Numbered from the stretch's first letter, positions 43,241-52,271 are shown. The stretch: 64,000 bases of DNA from Microvirga sp. VF16 (GCF_016864375.1 NZ_CP069355.1:310001-374000); one strand, 5' to 3'. The notes: generated by a model not told the origin, from the letters alone. A program made the numbers and translations.

Positions 43241-44137
43241 TTAGTTCCGTCCATGCGGCGACATCACATCGCGGAGGCCGTCACCGAGAAGATTCGTGCC
43301 AAGAACAAGGGTGAACAGAAACACTCCCGGAATGGTGATGAGCCAAGGCTCGAAGAGAATTGAGGCTTTGCCTTCAGAGATCATCAGCCCCCAAGAAGGA
43401 AGAGGTGCCGGCACGCCGAGACCGAGGAACGAGAGCGCCGCCTCGAGGATCATCGCCTGTGCCATTTCGAGCGTGGCCACCACGACGAGATTATTGACGA
43501 GGTTTGGCAGGATCTCGTGGCGGATGATCTGCGGCACCGTTGCGCCCTGCAACTCCGCGGCGGTCACGAACTCGGATGTCCGGAGCTGGATCGTTGTAGC
43601 CCTGGTCACGAGCGCGAAACGGTCCCAAAGCAAGAGTCCGAGCGTCAACATGACCACCGTAAGCGAGGATCCAACGAGCGCTACGACGGCCAATGCGACG
43701 AGAATAACAGGCATCGCCAGGCGCGCCGTGATGATGAACATCAGGACACTGTCGACCTTACCGCCGAAATAGCCGGCGCAGACCCCGATTGCAGTTCCGA
43801 TAACACCTGACACGACGGCCGTCCCGAGCCCGATCACAAGCGAGATTTGGGCCCCATAGACAATCCGCGAAAGATAGTCGCGACCCAAATGATCCGTGCC
43901 AAGTAGGTGCTCCCAACCGCCGCCAGGCAGCCAGAGCGGCGGCGTGAACCGGCCTGTAAGCGACTGCAGATAGGGGTCATACGGTGCCAGCAGCGGCGCG
44001 AGTACGGCCATCATGATGACGACGCAAAAGATGAGGAGGCCGAGCATCAGGCCAATGTGAGATAGCCAGCGAGGCACGTGGACCTTCCCCACGAACGCCT
44101 GCGGGTTTCCTGCGGAATGTGCGGAGACTTCGGTCAT
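43241..44137 (-). CDS. Peptide ABC transporter permease, DppC type
   Basis: A 298-residue inner-membrane permease. After a 30-residue cytoplasmic lead come six helices, the periplasmic HLLGTDHLGRDYLSRIVYGAQISL motif typical of DppC, and the EAA coupling loop (EFVTAAELQGATVPQIIRHEILPNLVN). The start overlaps the stop of the DppB-type gene by 4 nt. It forms the channel with that protein. Confidence 0.93.
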   Translation of the reverse strand: MTEVSAHSAGNPQAFVGKVHVPRWLSHIGLMLGLLIFCVVIMMAVLAPLLAPYDPYLQSLTGRFTPPLWLPGGGWEHLLGTDHLGRDYLSRIVYGAQISLVIGLGTAVVSGVIGTAIGVCAGYFGGKVDSVLMFIITARLAMPVILVALAVVALVGSSLTVVMLTLGLLLWDRFALVTRATTIQLRTSEFVTAAELQGATVPQIIRHEILPNLVNNLVVVATLEMAQAMILEAALSFLGLGVPAPLPSWGLMISEGKASILFEPWLITIPGVFLFTLVLGTNLLGDGLRDVMSPHGRN

Positions 44138-45051
44138 TTCGTGCGCATCCTTGGATCCAGCATAGCATTAAGCATGTCGGCTAGAAGGGTTAGAAAGACA
44201 TAGAAGAGCGAGAAGCAGAGCACGAGCGCCTGGACGGTCGGAAGATCGGCTCGCCCTATGCTTTCCCAAGCGAGAGCTCCGGCTCCATGAATGGCGAACA
44301 CGTTTTCGACAACAACAGAGCCTGCCAGCATGAACCCGAATTGGGCCGAGGCGAGGCTGATAATGGGAAGCGCCGCATTGCGCAGTGCGTAGTCAAAAAG
44401 CACCCGGGTTTCGGAGAGACCCATGGCGCGAGCCGTGCGGGTATAATCTGCCTCCAGCGCCGTTATCATGCCCGAGCGGGTCAGGCGCATGATCGCGGGC
44501 ATCGCAAAATAGCCCAGGACGATTGTTGGCATGATGTAGCCTTGCCAAGACGCGGTGCCTGAGGCGGGCAGGATCGCCAAGTTGACGGAGAACAGGATTA
44601 TCAGCAGCAAGGCAAACCAGAAGCTTGGCATCGCCTGCCCCACGACGGCCAGGAGGAGAGCCAAGCGATCGGCGATGCTGTTGGGCCAACGGCCAGCCAC
44701 CACGCCCAGAGGCACAGCAACGACGATCGCAAGAATGAGAGCAAAGAACCCGAGCTTCGCTGTCGTTGCGAAGCGCTCGAGAAGCAGCGTAGCGACTGGT
44801 TGGCCGAAGTAAAGGCTCGTCCCGAGATCACCACGGAGAACACCAGACAGCCAGTGCAGATATTGAACAACGATCGGCTGATCTAAGCCATAGAGCGCGC
44901 GAAGGCGATCTGCGTCGGCCGCACTGGAGGCTGCGCCAGCTAAGGCAGCAGCTGGATCACCGGCCGCAAAGATCAGCGCATAGGCAACGAAAGATACGAA
45001 AAGCGCAAGCAGGCACGCCATCAAAATCCGGCGGATTGCGTAATACAACAT
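44134..45051 (-). CDS. Peptide ABC transporter permease, DppB type
   Basis: About 305 residues with an N-terminal helix (YYAIRRILMACLLALFVSFVAYAL), FAAGDPAAAL, YGLDQPIVVQYLHWLSGVLRGDLGTSLYFGQPV and the EAA loop (DYTRTARAMGLSETRVLFDYALRNAALP). ATG 45051 matches the family N-terminus; the open frame reaches 45126 but that part overlaps the binding-protein gene. A strong hairpin (45082-45107) lies just ahead of it. Confidence 0.93.
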   Translation of the reverse strand: MLYYAIRRILMACLLALFVSFVAYALIFAAGDPAAALAGAASSAADADRLRALYGLDQPIVVQYLHWLSGVLRGDLGTSLYFGQPVATLLLERFATTAKLGFFALILAIVVAVPLGVVAGRWPNSIADRLALLLAVVGQAMPSFWFALLLIILFSVNLAILPASGTASWQGYIMPTIVLGYFAMPAIMRLTRSGMITALEADYTRTARAMGLSETRVLFDYALRNAALPIISLASAQFGFMLAGSVVVENVFAIHGAGALAWESIGRADLPTVQALVLCFSLFYVFLTLLADMLNAMLDPRMRTK

Positions 45052-45081
45052 ATCAATGCCCTTCGGCAAAATCCACAGACC

Positions 45082-45107
45082 GTCCAGCCGCCACCAGGCG
45101 GCTGGAC
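45082..45107 (-). promoter_or_regulatory. Intercistronic hairpin after the binding-protein gene
   Basis: A perfect 11-bp inverted repeat (GTCCAGCCGCC / GGCGGCTGGAC, 4-base loop ACCA) lies between the stop of the substrate-binding protein gene and the permease start. Without a T tract it is more likely to stabilise the upstream mRNA 3' end or attenuate than to terminate. Such hairpins typically raise binding-protein levels over permeases. Confidence 0.65.
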
Positions 45108-45116
45108 AGCAGATGA

Positions 45117-46637
45117 CTACTTCCATTGCGCGTCGTAGAACGGAATGAACTCGTCGGGATTGATGCTAAGGTCGAGATCCTTCGACATCGCGGTGTTCAT
45201 GTTCCACACCCACAGCGGAACCCAGTAAGCCTTGTCGGCGATCAGCTTCAGAGATTTCGAATAGAGTGCCTTACGACGCTCTGGATCGATGATGTTGGAG
45301 GCTTCAGTGACCAGCGGGACGATCTCACGATCGTTGACAACGTCGTCGCCAGTACCTGCAAAGAAGGCACCGGTGCTCAGCGCGACATCGCCTATTCCAT
45401 AAGAGCCCCAGTCGGCGGAATAGAGATCTTGTTTGTGGTTGCGCCACTGTTCCACGCCTGCGGCATATTGAAGATTGTTGATCGTGAGATCGATTCCAAT
45501 CGCAGCAAGATTCGCCTTCACCGCCTCTGCCACTGCTACTCCATCTGGAGAGATGACCATGCTCAGCCTGAAGCCCTTTTCGTGTCCGGCTTCTTTCAAC
45601 AATGCTTTCGCCTTCTGCGGATCGAAGTCATAGCTGGTGACATTCGTTTCACAGCCGAATTGCACTGGGTTGCAGGCGGAGTTGATGATTGGAGAACTCT
45701 CTCCTTTGAACGCGTTGCGGATCTCTTTCCGATTGATTGCATGGTTGATTGCTTTGCGGACGCGTACATCAGCCAGAGGGGAATTTGGAACGTTGGGATC
45801 CATGGCGATGTAGTCGAAGCGCATGATCGGCGTGCTCTGGACCGTTACGTTGGGACGCGTCGAGAGGCGCGCGACATCGTCTTTTGGAACGCGCCAGATC
45901 CAATCGATATTGCCTCCTAACAGTTCGGCGTATTGGGTATTGCGCTCAGGCAGAACCCGGAAATTGAGCGTCTTGATCTGAGGATTTTCCTTTTGGCCGC
46001 CTTTATAATAATCGGCAAATCGCTCAAGCTTGACGCCAACACCTGGAGTTAGTTCTACGAGTTTATAAGGTCCCGTCCCCACTGGCTTTGTCGCCATACC
46101 CTGCGCACCGACCTTTTCATAGTACGCCTTTGAATAGATCGGCAGATTGCCTGCAAGCATTTCAAGCGCCAGAGGGTAAGGCGCTTTCATCGTTAGCCGA
46201 ACTGTGTCGTCATCGAGCTTCTCGGCCTTGTCAATCCAGTTAACCGCGATGGCATAGCGAGCGCCGAAATCAGGTCGAGATACGAGGTTGAGCGTGAAAA
46301 CAACATCGTCCACTATAAGATTGGCGCCGTTGTGGAACTTGACGCCCTTACGGATTTTGAATTCCATCTGGGTGTCGGAAAGGAACTTGTAAGACTCTGC
46401 TAACTCAGGCACGAACTGACCTGTTTTGAAGTCTTTCGATACAAGGCCATCATAAAGGACACGGGCGACGGAGAGCGCCTCGCGACTTGTTGCCTTATAG
46501 TTCTCGAGAGTCTCGATTTCGCTACCGAACGCAACATTGAGTGTGTCGTTCGCCTTGCCGGCCATCGCTGGCTGGCTGAGTGCGGTGAGGGCGAGGAGCC
46601 CGAGAGCGACTTTGTATTTGGTGCCGGTGTTTTTCAT
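45117..46637 (-). CDS. Peptide ABC transporter substrate-binding protein (family 5)
   Basis: A 506-residue periplasmic protein with a signal peptide (KYKVALGLLALTALSQPAMA, cleaved near residue 26). The SBP_bac_5 fold follows: LNVAFGSEIETLENYKA, LAESYKFLSDTQMEFKIRKGVKFHNG, VRVRKAINHAINRKEI. The family binds di- or oligopeptides, and sometimes opines or nickel. Two Cys (SACNPVQFGCE) sit near the hinge. It is the first transporter gene, 78 bases after the dipeptidase gene. Confidence 0.94.
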   Translation of the reverse strand: MKNTGTKYKVALGLLALTALSQPAMAGKANDTLNVAFGSEIETLENYKATSREALSVARVLYDGLVSKDFKTGQFVPELAESYKFLSDTQMEFKIRKGVKFHNGANLIVDDVVFTLNLVSRPDFGARYAIAVNWIDKAEKLDDDTVRLTMKAPYPLALEMLAGNLPIYSKAYYEKVGAQGMATKPVGTGPYKLVELTPGVGVKLERFADYYKGGQKENPQIKTLNFRVLPERNTQYAELLGGNIDWIWRVPKDDVARLSTRPNVTVQSTPIMRFDYIAMDPNVPNSPLADVRVRKAINHAINRKEIRNAFKGESSPIINSACNPVQFGCETNVTSYDFDPQKAKALLKEAGHEKGFRLSMVISPDGVAVAEAVKANLAAIGIDLTINNLQYAAGVEQWRNHKQDLYSADWGSYGIGDVALSTGAFFAGTGDDVVNDREIVPLVTEASNIIDPERRKALYSKSLKLIADKAYWVPLWVWNMNTAMSKDLDLSINPDEFIPFYDAQWK

Positions 46638-46715
46638 GGCTGTTCCCTTCTCGTTGAATAGTTGTGGCGGATTCTCTGAATCACGCTGTTTCTGGCTGTC
46701 GGTGTGGCTTCGTCT

Positions 46716-47723
46716 TCAGTCCCCCCAAACGGTTTCGTAGATACGCAACAGATTCTCGCCGTAGATTTTTCGAATATCCGCTTCTGTGAATCCCCGCTCG
46801 AGAAGGCGTTTTGTGAGCGCTGGCATGGTCTTTGGGGTTTCTATGCCTGCGGGGTAGTAGTGCGGCGGTTCCGGATAGGCCTTGGCGGTCCAGATTCCCT
46901 CGGCAAGGTATTGCTGGTACTGTTTCATCGCGATAGCGTCGTCAACATACGGGAACTGTCCGGTGTAGTAGTCGATGCCGAGAGTGACGTGCTGCGTGCC
47001 GACAAGGTCACCCATATAAGCGATATGATCGATGAACTGATCGAGTGTCGGACGCTTGTCACTGGAAACGAAGCCGGGAAAGCCCACGACGCCGATAGTA
47101 CCACCGTTCTCTGCGATTGCCTTGATCAGCTCATCGGAAATGTTGCGCGGTGATGGATGAACAGATTTCGCGTTTGCGTGAGAAATGATAACTGGAGCCG
47201 ACGAGTGCTTGATCGCGTCCAGCGTGGTTTGCACTCCGGTATGGGCGCAATCTACGATGATGCGAGCCGAGTTCATGCGCTCGACGACCTGGACCCCGAA
47301 TCGACTGAGGCCTGCATCGGTACGCTCTTCACAGCCGTCGCCAATCAGATTCTTCAGGTTGTAAGCAAGTTGAATAATGCCGACGCCGAGTACCTTATAG
47401 GCGTCTATCAGATCGACGCTGTCCTCAATTGCTCCCGGTCCTTGGAAGTGCATGATAATGCCCGTCTTGCCGGCCGCCTTGGCCCTCCGGATATCAGCGG
47501 CAGTCCGGATCAGCATCAGGTCATCGCGCTCACGCAGTAGCTTATGCCAAGCCCCGATTGTGCGGAGAGTGGTTTCAGCGTTCTCCAACGAGCTGACAGT
47601 CGGCGCGATGACGGTCACTCCGCCCGCCTGGTAATCTGCGATGCGCTCTCGGTCATCCAAGAGTGGGCATACAGCGTCGATGATGATTGCACTGTTATGA
47701 AGTTCCGTTGCGCTTTGGCTCAT
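46716..47723 (-). CDS. Membrane dipeptidase (M19) family protein
   Basis: A 335-residue M19-like amidohydrolase, which typically splits dipeptides, tolerating D-residues at the C-terminal side. It shows HFQGPGAIEDSVDLID, GVGIIQLAYNLKN, DCAHTGVQTTLDAI, VIISHANAKSVHPSPRNISDE, and GIDYYTG. The N-terminal metal motif D-G-H-N-D is replaced by IIDAVCPLL, so the classical HxD pair is absent. A subgroup of bacterial proteins annotated as dipeptidase shares this, so metal content or substrate may differ. ATG 47723 is preferred. First gene of the peptide operon. Confidence 0.85.
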   Translation of the reverse strand: MSQSATELHNSAIIIDAVCPLLDDRERIADYQAGGVTVIAPTVSSLENAETTLRTIGAWHKLLRERDDLMLIRTAADIRRAKAAGKTGIIMHFQGPGAIEDSVDLIDAYKVLGVGIIQLAYNLKNLIGDGCEERTDAGLSRFGVQVVERMNSARIIVDCAHTGVQTTLDAIKHSSAPVIISHANAKSVHPSPRNISDELIKAIAENGGTIGVVGFPGFVSSDKRPTLDQFIDHIAYMGDLVGTQHVTLGIDYYTGQFPYVDDAIAMKQYQQYLAEGIWTAKAYPEPPHYYPAGIETPKTMPALTKRLLERGFTEADIRKIYGENLLRIYETVWGD

Positions 47724-47830
47724 TTGAGCACCCGTCCCTTTTGTTCTTGAACTTGGCAATCAGCCAGGCGCTCTCGAGAGATGCCTTATGAGAGCATCGC
47801 CCGCCCAACCGAGCACCCATGGCTTCCTGT

Positions 47831-47878
47831 GAAAAATTATCTTAAAGGAAAAATTTTATCCGGCAATCGTAATTTTTC
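47831..47878. promoter_or_regulatory. AT-rich repeated boxes upstream of the peptide operon
   Basis: GAAAAATTA (47831-47839), GAAAAATTTT (47849-47858) and the complement TAATTTTTC (47870-47878) lie about 20 bases apart, roughly 110-155 bases ahead of the dipeptidase start, in an AT-rich island. Repeats at this spacing suggest an operator, perhaps for the XRE-cupin regulator encoded in the operon. No function is proven. Confidence 0.35.
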
Positions 47879-48017
47879 ATTTTTTGGAGAAAGGAATGGT
47901 ATGAGCCCCAGCGAGACAGCTTTTTGCCGAGGTGCCAGCGACTGACCTGTCGGTGGAGGGACGCCGGTTCATCATTCCGAAGCGGCCCAACGGCTGAGGC
48001 TGACATCTGTCGCACGG

Positions 48018-48025
48018 CCGGAAGC
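48018..48025. repeat. 8-bp target-site duplication, left
   Basis: CCGGAAGC, identical to 52272-52279. Eight-base duplications are what IS66-family transposition makes. It marks the exact insertion point of the element between the two copies. Confidence 0.9.
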
Positions 48026-48159
48026 GTAACTGGGGCATTTTGGGGGGCAGGGATTGAACGAAGCCGCTGACGCGGCATTTGGTGCCCGGGGATGCGGATG
48101 ATGCTTCTGTTTTGAAGGATTGCGGCTGTTGAAGCGCAATTCCAGAACAGGAGATCAAG

Positions 48160-49020
48160 ATGGTCGAGATGAGCCCTCTGCGCCGTCGTATGATCGAGGA
48201 CATGACGGTCCGCAATCTGTCGCCCGCCACGCAGCGATCCTACATCCACGCGGTAGCGAAGTTTTCGCGCTATTTCGGCCGGTCCCCGGCTCGGCTTGGC
48301 CTGGAAGATGTCCGCGCCTTCCAGGTGCATCTGGTGGCGAAGGGGATCTCATGGTCGGCGCTGAACCAGACGGTCTGCGCGCTGCGGTTCTTTTACGGCG
48401 TGACACTGGGCCATGCCGAGATTCCAGAACGGATTGCCTATGCGCGCTTGCCCCGCAAGCTGCCCGTGGTGCTGAGCGCGGATGAGGTTGTCCGGTTCCT
48501 CGAGGCGGTGCCCAGCCTGAAGACGCGCACCGCGCTGACCACGGCCTATGCCGCGGGCCTCCGTGCCTCCGAGACCGTCGGCCTGAAGGTCGGCGACATC
48601 GACAGCGAACGCGGTGTCATCCTGATCGCGCACGGCAAGGGCGGCAAGGACCGATACGTCATGCTGTCGGCGCAGCTTCTGCGCATCCTCCGGGTCTATT
48701 GGCGGCTGGCAAAGCCCAACGACTGGCTGTTTCCCGGTCGTGACGCAACCGCGCCAATCGATGTGCAGGTTCTCTATTCGGCATGCCGCTCGGCGTGTAC
48801 CGCCGCCGGCATCGACAAACGCGTGACGGTCCACACGCTGCGGCACAGCTTCGCCACGCATCTGCTGGAGAACGGAACCGACATTCGCATCATCCAGGTT
48901 TTGCTCGGTCACAACAATCTGTCGAGCACGGCGCGCTATACGAAGGTCTCGAACGGCCTAATTCGCCGCACGGAGAGCCCGCTCGACCGTCTGAGGCTGG
49001 AGGTTGTTCCCCCAAACTGA
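48160..49020 (+). CDS. Tyrosine recombinase/integrase of the IS91-like element
   Basis: A 286-residue site-specific recombinase. The SAM-like core-binding domain is residues 10-95 and the catalytic domain 100-280, with Arg135 (GLRASE), a Lys near 160-163 in the HGKGGKDR hairpin, His225-Arg228 (HTLRHSF), His251 (LLGHNN) and nucleophile Tyr260 (ARYTKVS). All catalytic residues are present. It lies 12 bases ahead of the transposase gene and is probably cotranscribed. Its role in IS91-type movement is not clear from known biology. Confidence 0.9.
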   Translation: MVEMSPLRRRMIEDMTVRNLSPATQRSYIHAVAKFSRYFGRSPARLGLEDVRAFQVHLVAKGISWSALNQTVCALRFFYGVTLGHAEIPERIAYARLPRKLPVVLSADEVVRFLEAVPSLKTRTALTTAYAAGLRASETVGLKVGDIDSERGVILIAHGKGGKDRYVMLSAQLLRILRVYWRLAKPNDWLFPGRDATAPIDVQVLYSACRSACTAAGIDKRVTVHTLRHSFATHLLENGTDIRIIQVLLGHNNLSSTARYTKVSNGLIRRTESPLDRLRLEVVPPN

Positions 49021-49032
49021 GCCGGCGTCGTC

Positions 49033-50232
49033 ATGTCGGCAAGACTGGAGGTGGCGGACATCATGCGTCGCCACGGCGAGGCCTATCGGCAGGCCCATGA
49101 GGGTCATCTCGGACGGGTCGAGCGCCGCACGATGAGCGCGATCGAGCTGTGCCGGACAGCCGCTCTCGGTGGCCATCTGGAGGGATGCCCCTCATGCAGG
49201 ACAATCCGCATCTCCTACAATTCCTGCCGCAATCGGCATTGCCCGAAGTGCCAAGGACAGGCCTGTCGGGATTGGCTCGCCGCGCGGCAGGGTGACCTCC
49301 TGCCGGTTCCCTACTTCCACGTGGTCTTCACGCTGCCAGCGCCGATGGCCGGCATCGCGTTTCAGAACAAGGCCGCCGTCTATTCCATCCTGTTCAAGGC
49401 CGCTGCCGAGACGCTGCTCACCATCGCCGCTGACCCCAAACATCTGGGGGCGGAGATCGGTCTCGTCGCGGTCCTGCACAGTTGGGGGCAGAACCTGCAT
49501 TATCATCCGCACGTCCATTGCATCGTGCCGGGCGGTGGCCTGTCGTCAACCCGCTTCGGGAGTCGATCCGGGGCCGTGCAGTGGATCGCGTGCCGGCCCG
49601 GCTTCTTCCTGCCCGTGCGGGTCCTATCGCGCCTGTTTCGCCGGCTGTTTCTGCAGGACCTGCAAGCCGCCTATGACGCGGGCAAACTGAGCTTCTTTGG
49701 CGACCTCGCCGGGCTGATGGCGCCCGCCGCGTTCCGCCGCCGGCTGGCAGAGGTCCGTCGTGTCGAATGGATCGTCTACGCCAAGCCGCCCTTCGGTGGC
49801 CCCGGGCAGATGCTGACCTATCTCGGCCGCTACACCCATCGCGTCGCCATCGCCAATTCCCGTCTTGTCAGTCTGGCCGACGGCAGGGTCGCGTTCCGCT
49901 GGAAGGACTATCGTCATCGCGGCAAGGCCAAGGTCATGACGCTCGATGCCCACGAGTTCATCCGGCGCTTCCTGCTGCACACCCTGCCGGACGGCTTCCA
50001 CCGCATCCGACATTACGGCTTTCTCGCGAATGGCCATCGCGCCCAAAAGCTGGAACTGTGTCGCAGACTGCTGACCATCACGGCGCAAGAGAGCGCCGCC
50101 GACACCACGCATGATCGGCCCGCCGCAACTCCGGCCAGCCGGTGCTCCTGGTGCGGCCGACAGATGGTCACGTTCGGCATCTGGCGATGTGGGGAGGTGC
50201 CCCGCCGTCCCTTCTGGAGCGACAGTTCATGA
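49033..50232 (+). CDS. IS91-family HUH transposase
   Basis: A 399-residue rolling-circle transposase. The N-terminal zinc-binding domain has CPSC near 52-55 and SCRNRHCPKCQ near 64-74. The HUH motif sits in HYHPHVH (residues 156-162), followed by CIVPGGG, and the catalytic Tyr lies in LTYLGRYTHRVAIAN near residue 262. A C-terminal CSWCG may be a second zinc knuckle. It nicks and rejoins single-stranded ends of the element. Full length, no frameshift. Confidence 0.93.
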   Translation: MSARLEVADIMRRHGEAYRQAHEGHLGRVERRTMSAIELCRTAALGGHLEGCPSCRTIRISYNSCRNRHCPKCQGQACRDWLAARQGDLLPVPYFHVVFTLPAPMAGIAFQNKAAVYSILFKAAAETLLTIAADPKHLGAEIGLVAVLHSWGQNLHYHPHVHCIVPGGGLSSTRFGSRSGAVQWIACRPGFFLPVRVLSRLFRRLFLQDLQAAYDAGKLSFFGDLAGLMAPAAFRRRLAEVRRVEWIVYAKPPFGGPGQMLTYLGRYTHRVAIANSRLVSLADGRVAFRWKDYRHRGKAKVMTLDAHEFIRRFLLHTLPDGFHRIRHYGFLANGHRAQKLELCRRLLTITAQESAADTTHDRPAATPASRCSWCGRQMVTFGIWRCGEVPRRPFWSDSS

Positions 50233-50630
50233 GAGGATCAACCGCTTGCAGCATGGCCATAACCGAGCCGGCCGCCATGCGCGCCGCCCTGCATTTGTTT
50301 GCACCGCGTCCCGGGGTGAGAAAGATCCGGGTGCTCTACGGTGACCACCGTGCCGGCCGTATTCAACGCGATCATCGGCACCGAGCCGTCGCCGTCGGCA
50401 CCATCAGGCACACGGATTGCGTTCCACATGCTGTCCGTCCGGCCCTCGTCGAGCAACTCACCTCACCAACCAGCCTACAATCCCCATAGCGCCATCCCCG
50501 TCTCGCGGCGTCGCTCAATCCGGCTTCAATGAGGTCCTTCCGGATGAGGGCCTTCACACGTTCCGTCGCGACCGGACCTCACAGAACCCTCCAGATTCCT
50601 CCAAACGGGCATTCATGATTCAATCCCGGC

Positions 50631-52241
50631 ATGACATCGCCGCCCGGTAGGTCCAGCAAGCCTCTGTCCTCGACGGCCCTGCGCCAGTTGGTCTCGGATC
50701 TGGCCGGCAAGATCGATCGACTGGAGCAAGAAGTCGAGCAGCTGCGCCTCGACAACAGCAACCTGCGCCGCGACAACCAGGCCCTGAAGGATGAGATCGC
50801 AAGGCTCAAGCACCTGCCGCCACGCCCGCCGTTCAAACCGTCCGGTATGGAGAAAGCCACCGAGCCGCGGCCCACGGGTTCGGGACGGCGTCCAGGCCGC
50901 GGCGCCAAACGGGATCGGGTCACCCGCGAGGTCACGCTGCAGGTCGAGGTGCCACCTGGCTCGCGCTTCAAAGGCTACAAGACGGTGGTGCAGCGGGATC
51001 TAATCCTGACCGCGGAGGTCGTGCGCTACAAGCGGGAACGCTGGGTGACGCCCGAAGGCCAGACCATCATCGCGCCATTGCCAGTTGGCGTCACTGGCGG
51101 GTATGGGCCCGGCGTGCGCCGGTTCTGCCTCGCCCTGCACACGCAAGGTCAGGTCACCACCGAGCGCCTGACCGATCTGCTGAACGGCATCGGCCTGTCG
51201 ATCTCCAAGCGGGAGGTGGTGCGTCTGCTGACCACCGATCTGGAGCTGTTCGAACAGGAGGACCGCGCGGTCCTGCAGACGGGCCTGACTTCCTCGCCGT
51301 ACATCACGGTTGACGACACCGGTGCACGGCATGCCCGCCGCCCGGGTGTCACCACCCAGATCGGCGGCGAGCGCTTTTGCGTCTTCCGCACCAGCCGATC
51401 GAAATCGCGCCTGAACTTCCTGTCGCTGCTGCGGGCCGGTCATGAGGACTATGTCGTCAACGAGGCCGCGCTGGACTATCTGCGCGCACAATCTGTCGAG
51501 GCTGCCGTGGTCGCTCGGTTGTCCAAGCTCCAGGGCCAAGTGTTCCGCTCGGATCTGGAATGGCTGGAACAGTTGGCGCGGTGCTCAATCAACATCTTCG
51601 ACCGGCCCTTGCTCCAGACGCTGAACGAAGCCGCCACCTGGGGGGCGATCCGGCATCACGGACTGATGGACAACACCGTCGTTGTCTCCGACGATGCCGG
51701 CCAGTTCCGCGTTGCCCAGCACGCCCTGTGCTGGGTTCACGCCGAGCGCCACCTGCAAAAGCTGATGCCGGCCTCGCCCAAGCAGGCCAAAGCGGTGGAA
51801 TTGGTCCGCGAGACCATCTGGTGCTTCTATCGTAGCCTGAAGCTGTGGAAGCAGAGCCCCACAGCGGGCGCCGAGGCGTTATTCCGGCGCCAGTTCAACC
51901 GGATCTTTAATCAGCGCACGGGCTACAAGGAACTCGACGAACTGCTCGCCCGCCTGGCGCGGCGCAAGAGCGAACTGCTGCGGGTGCTTGAGCGTCCGGA
52001 AATCCCACTGCACACCAATGCGTCCGAGAACGATCTGCGGGCCTGGGTGACCAAGCGCAAGGTCTCCGGCGGCACGATGAGCGTGGATGGCCGACTGGCA
52101 CGGGATGTGATGCTGGGGCTCTCGAAAACCTGCCGGAAGCTTGGACTGTCCTTCTTCGACTATCTCGGGGATCGACTTGGGCTGAATGGGGCTCAGCCAA
52201 AGATCCCACCCCTCGCCAATCTCGTAATCCGGTCCGCCTGA
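50631..52241 (+). CDS. IS66-family (TnpC-type) transposase
   Basis: A 536-residue transposase. Residues 15-65 form a leucine-zipper-like coiled coil (LVSDLAGKIDRLEQEVEQLRLDNSNL), followed by a basic Pro/Arg linker. The DDE domain has YITVDDTGARH, VVVSDDAGQF with ALCWVHAERHL, and the terminal Glu in HTNASENDLRAWVTKRKVSGG. It ends 4 bases before the right inverted repeat. The accessory tnpA and tnpB genes of larger IS66 elements are absent. It appears intact. Confidence 0.92.
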   Translation: MTSPPGRSSKPLSSTALRQLVSDLAGKIDRLEQEVEQLRLDNSNLRRDNQALKDEIARLKHLPPRPPFKPSGMEKATEPRPTGSGRRPGRGAKRDRVTREVTLQVEVPPGSRFKGYKTVVQRDLILTAEVVRYKRERWVTPEGQTIIAPLPVGVTGGYGPGVRRFCLALHTQGQVTTERLTDLLNGIGLSISKREVVRLLTTDLELFEQEDRAVLQTGLTSSPYITVDDTGARHARRPGVTTQIGGERFCVFRTSRSKSRLNFLSLLRAGHEDYVVNEAALDYLRAQSVEAAVVARLSKLQGQVFRSDLEWLEQLARCSINIFDRPLLQTLNEAATWGAIRHHGLMDNTVVVSDDAGQFRVAQHALCWVHAERHLQKLMPASPKQAKAVELVRETIWCFYRSLKLWKQSPTAGAEALFRRQFNRIFNQRTGYKELDELLARLARRKSELLRVLERPEIPLHTNASENDLRAWVTKRKVSGGTMSVDGRLARDVMLGLSKTCRKLGLSFFDYLGDRLGLNGAQPKIPPLANLVIRSA

Positions 52242-52271
52242 GGCCCCGGCCCCCCAAATTGCCCCGATTAC

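Larger units (their letters stand above)
48060..50587 (+). mobile_element. IS91-like rolling-circle element nested in the IS66 element
   Basis: It contains a tyrosine integrase gene and an HUH transposase gene, the two-gene layout of a common rhizobial IS91 group. The left limit is set next to GAAC (48056-48059), a tetranucleotide IS91 elements prefer, and a small GCCGC-TGAC-GCGGC hairpin follows at once. The right limit is uncertain; GAAC at 50584-50587 is one candidate, anywhere between 50233 and 50630 is possible. No duplication is expected for this family. The 50233-50630 stretch holds no gene. Confidence 0.65.
48026..52271 (+). mobile_element. IS66-family element interrupted by an IS91-like element
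   Basis: Terminal inverted repeats lie at 48026-48052 and 52245-52271. Both begin with GTAA, the IS66 hallmark, and match at 23 of 27 positions (GTAA..GGGGCA.TTTGGGGGGC.GGG). An 8-bp duplication flanks them. The transposase gene at 50631 is read toward the right end. Without the inner unit the element would be about 1.7 kb, which suits the tnpC-only ISBst12-like subgroup of IS66. The perfect duplication implies a fairly recent insertion, 30 bases ahead of the C39-like gene. Confidence 0.9.
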
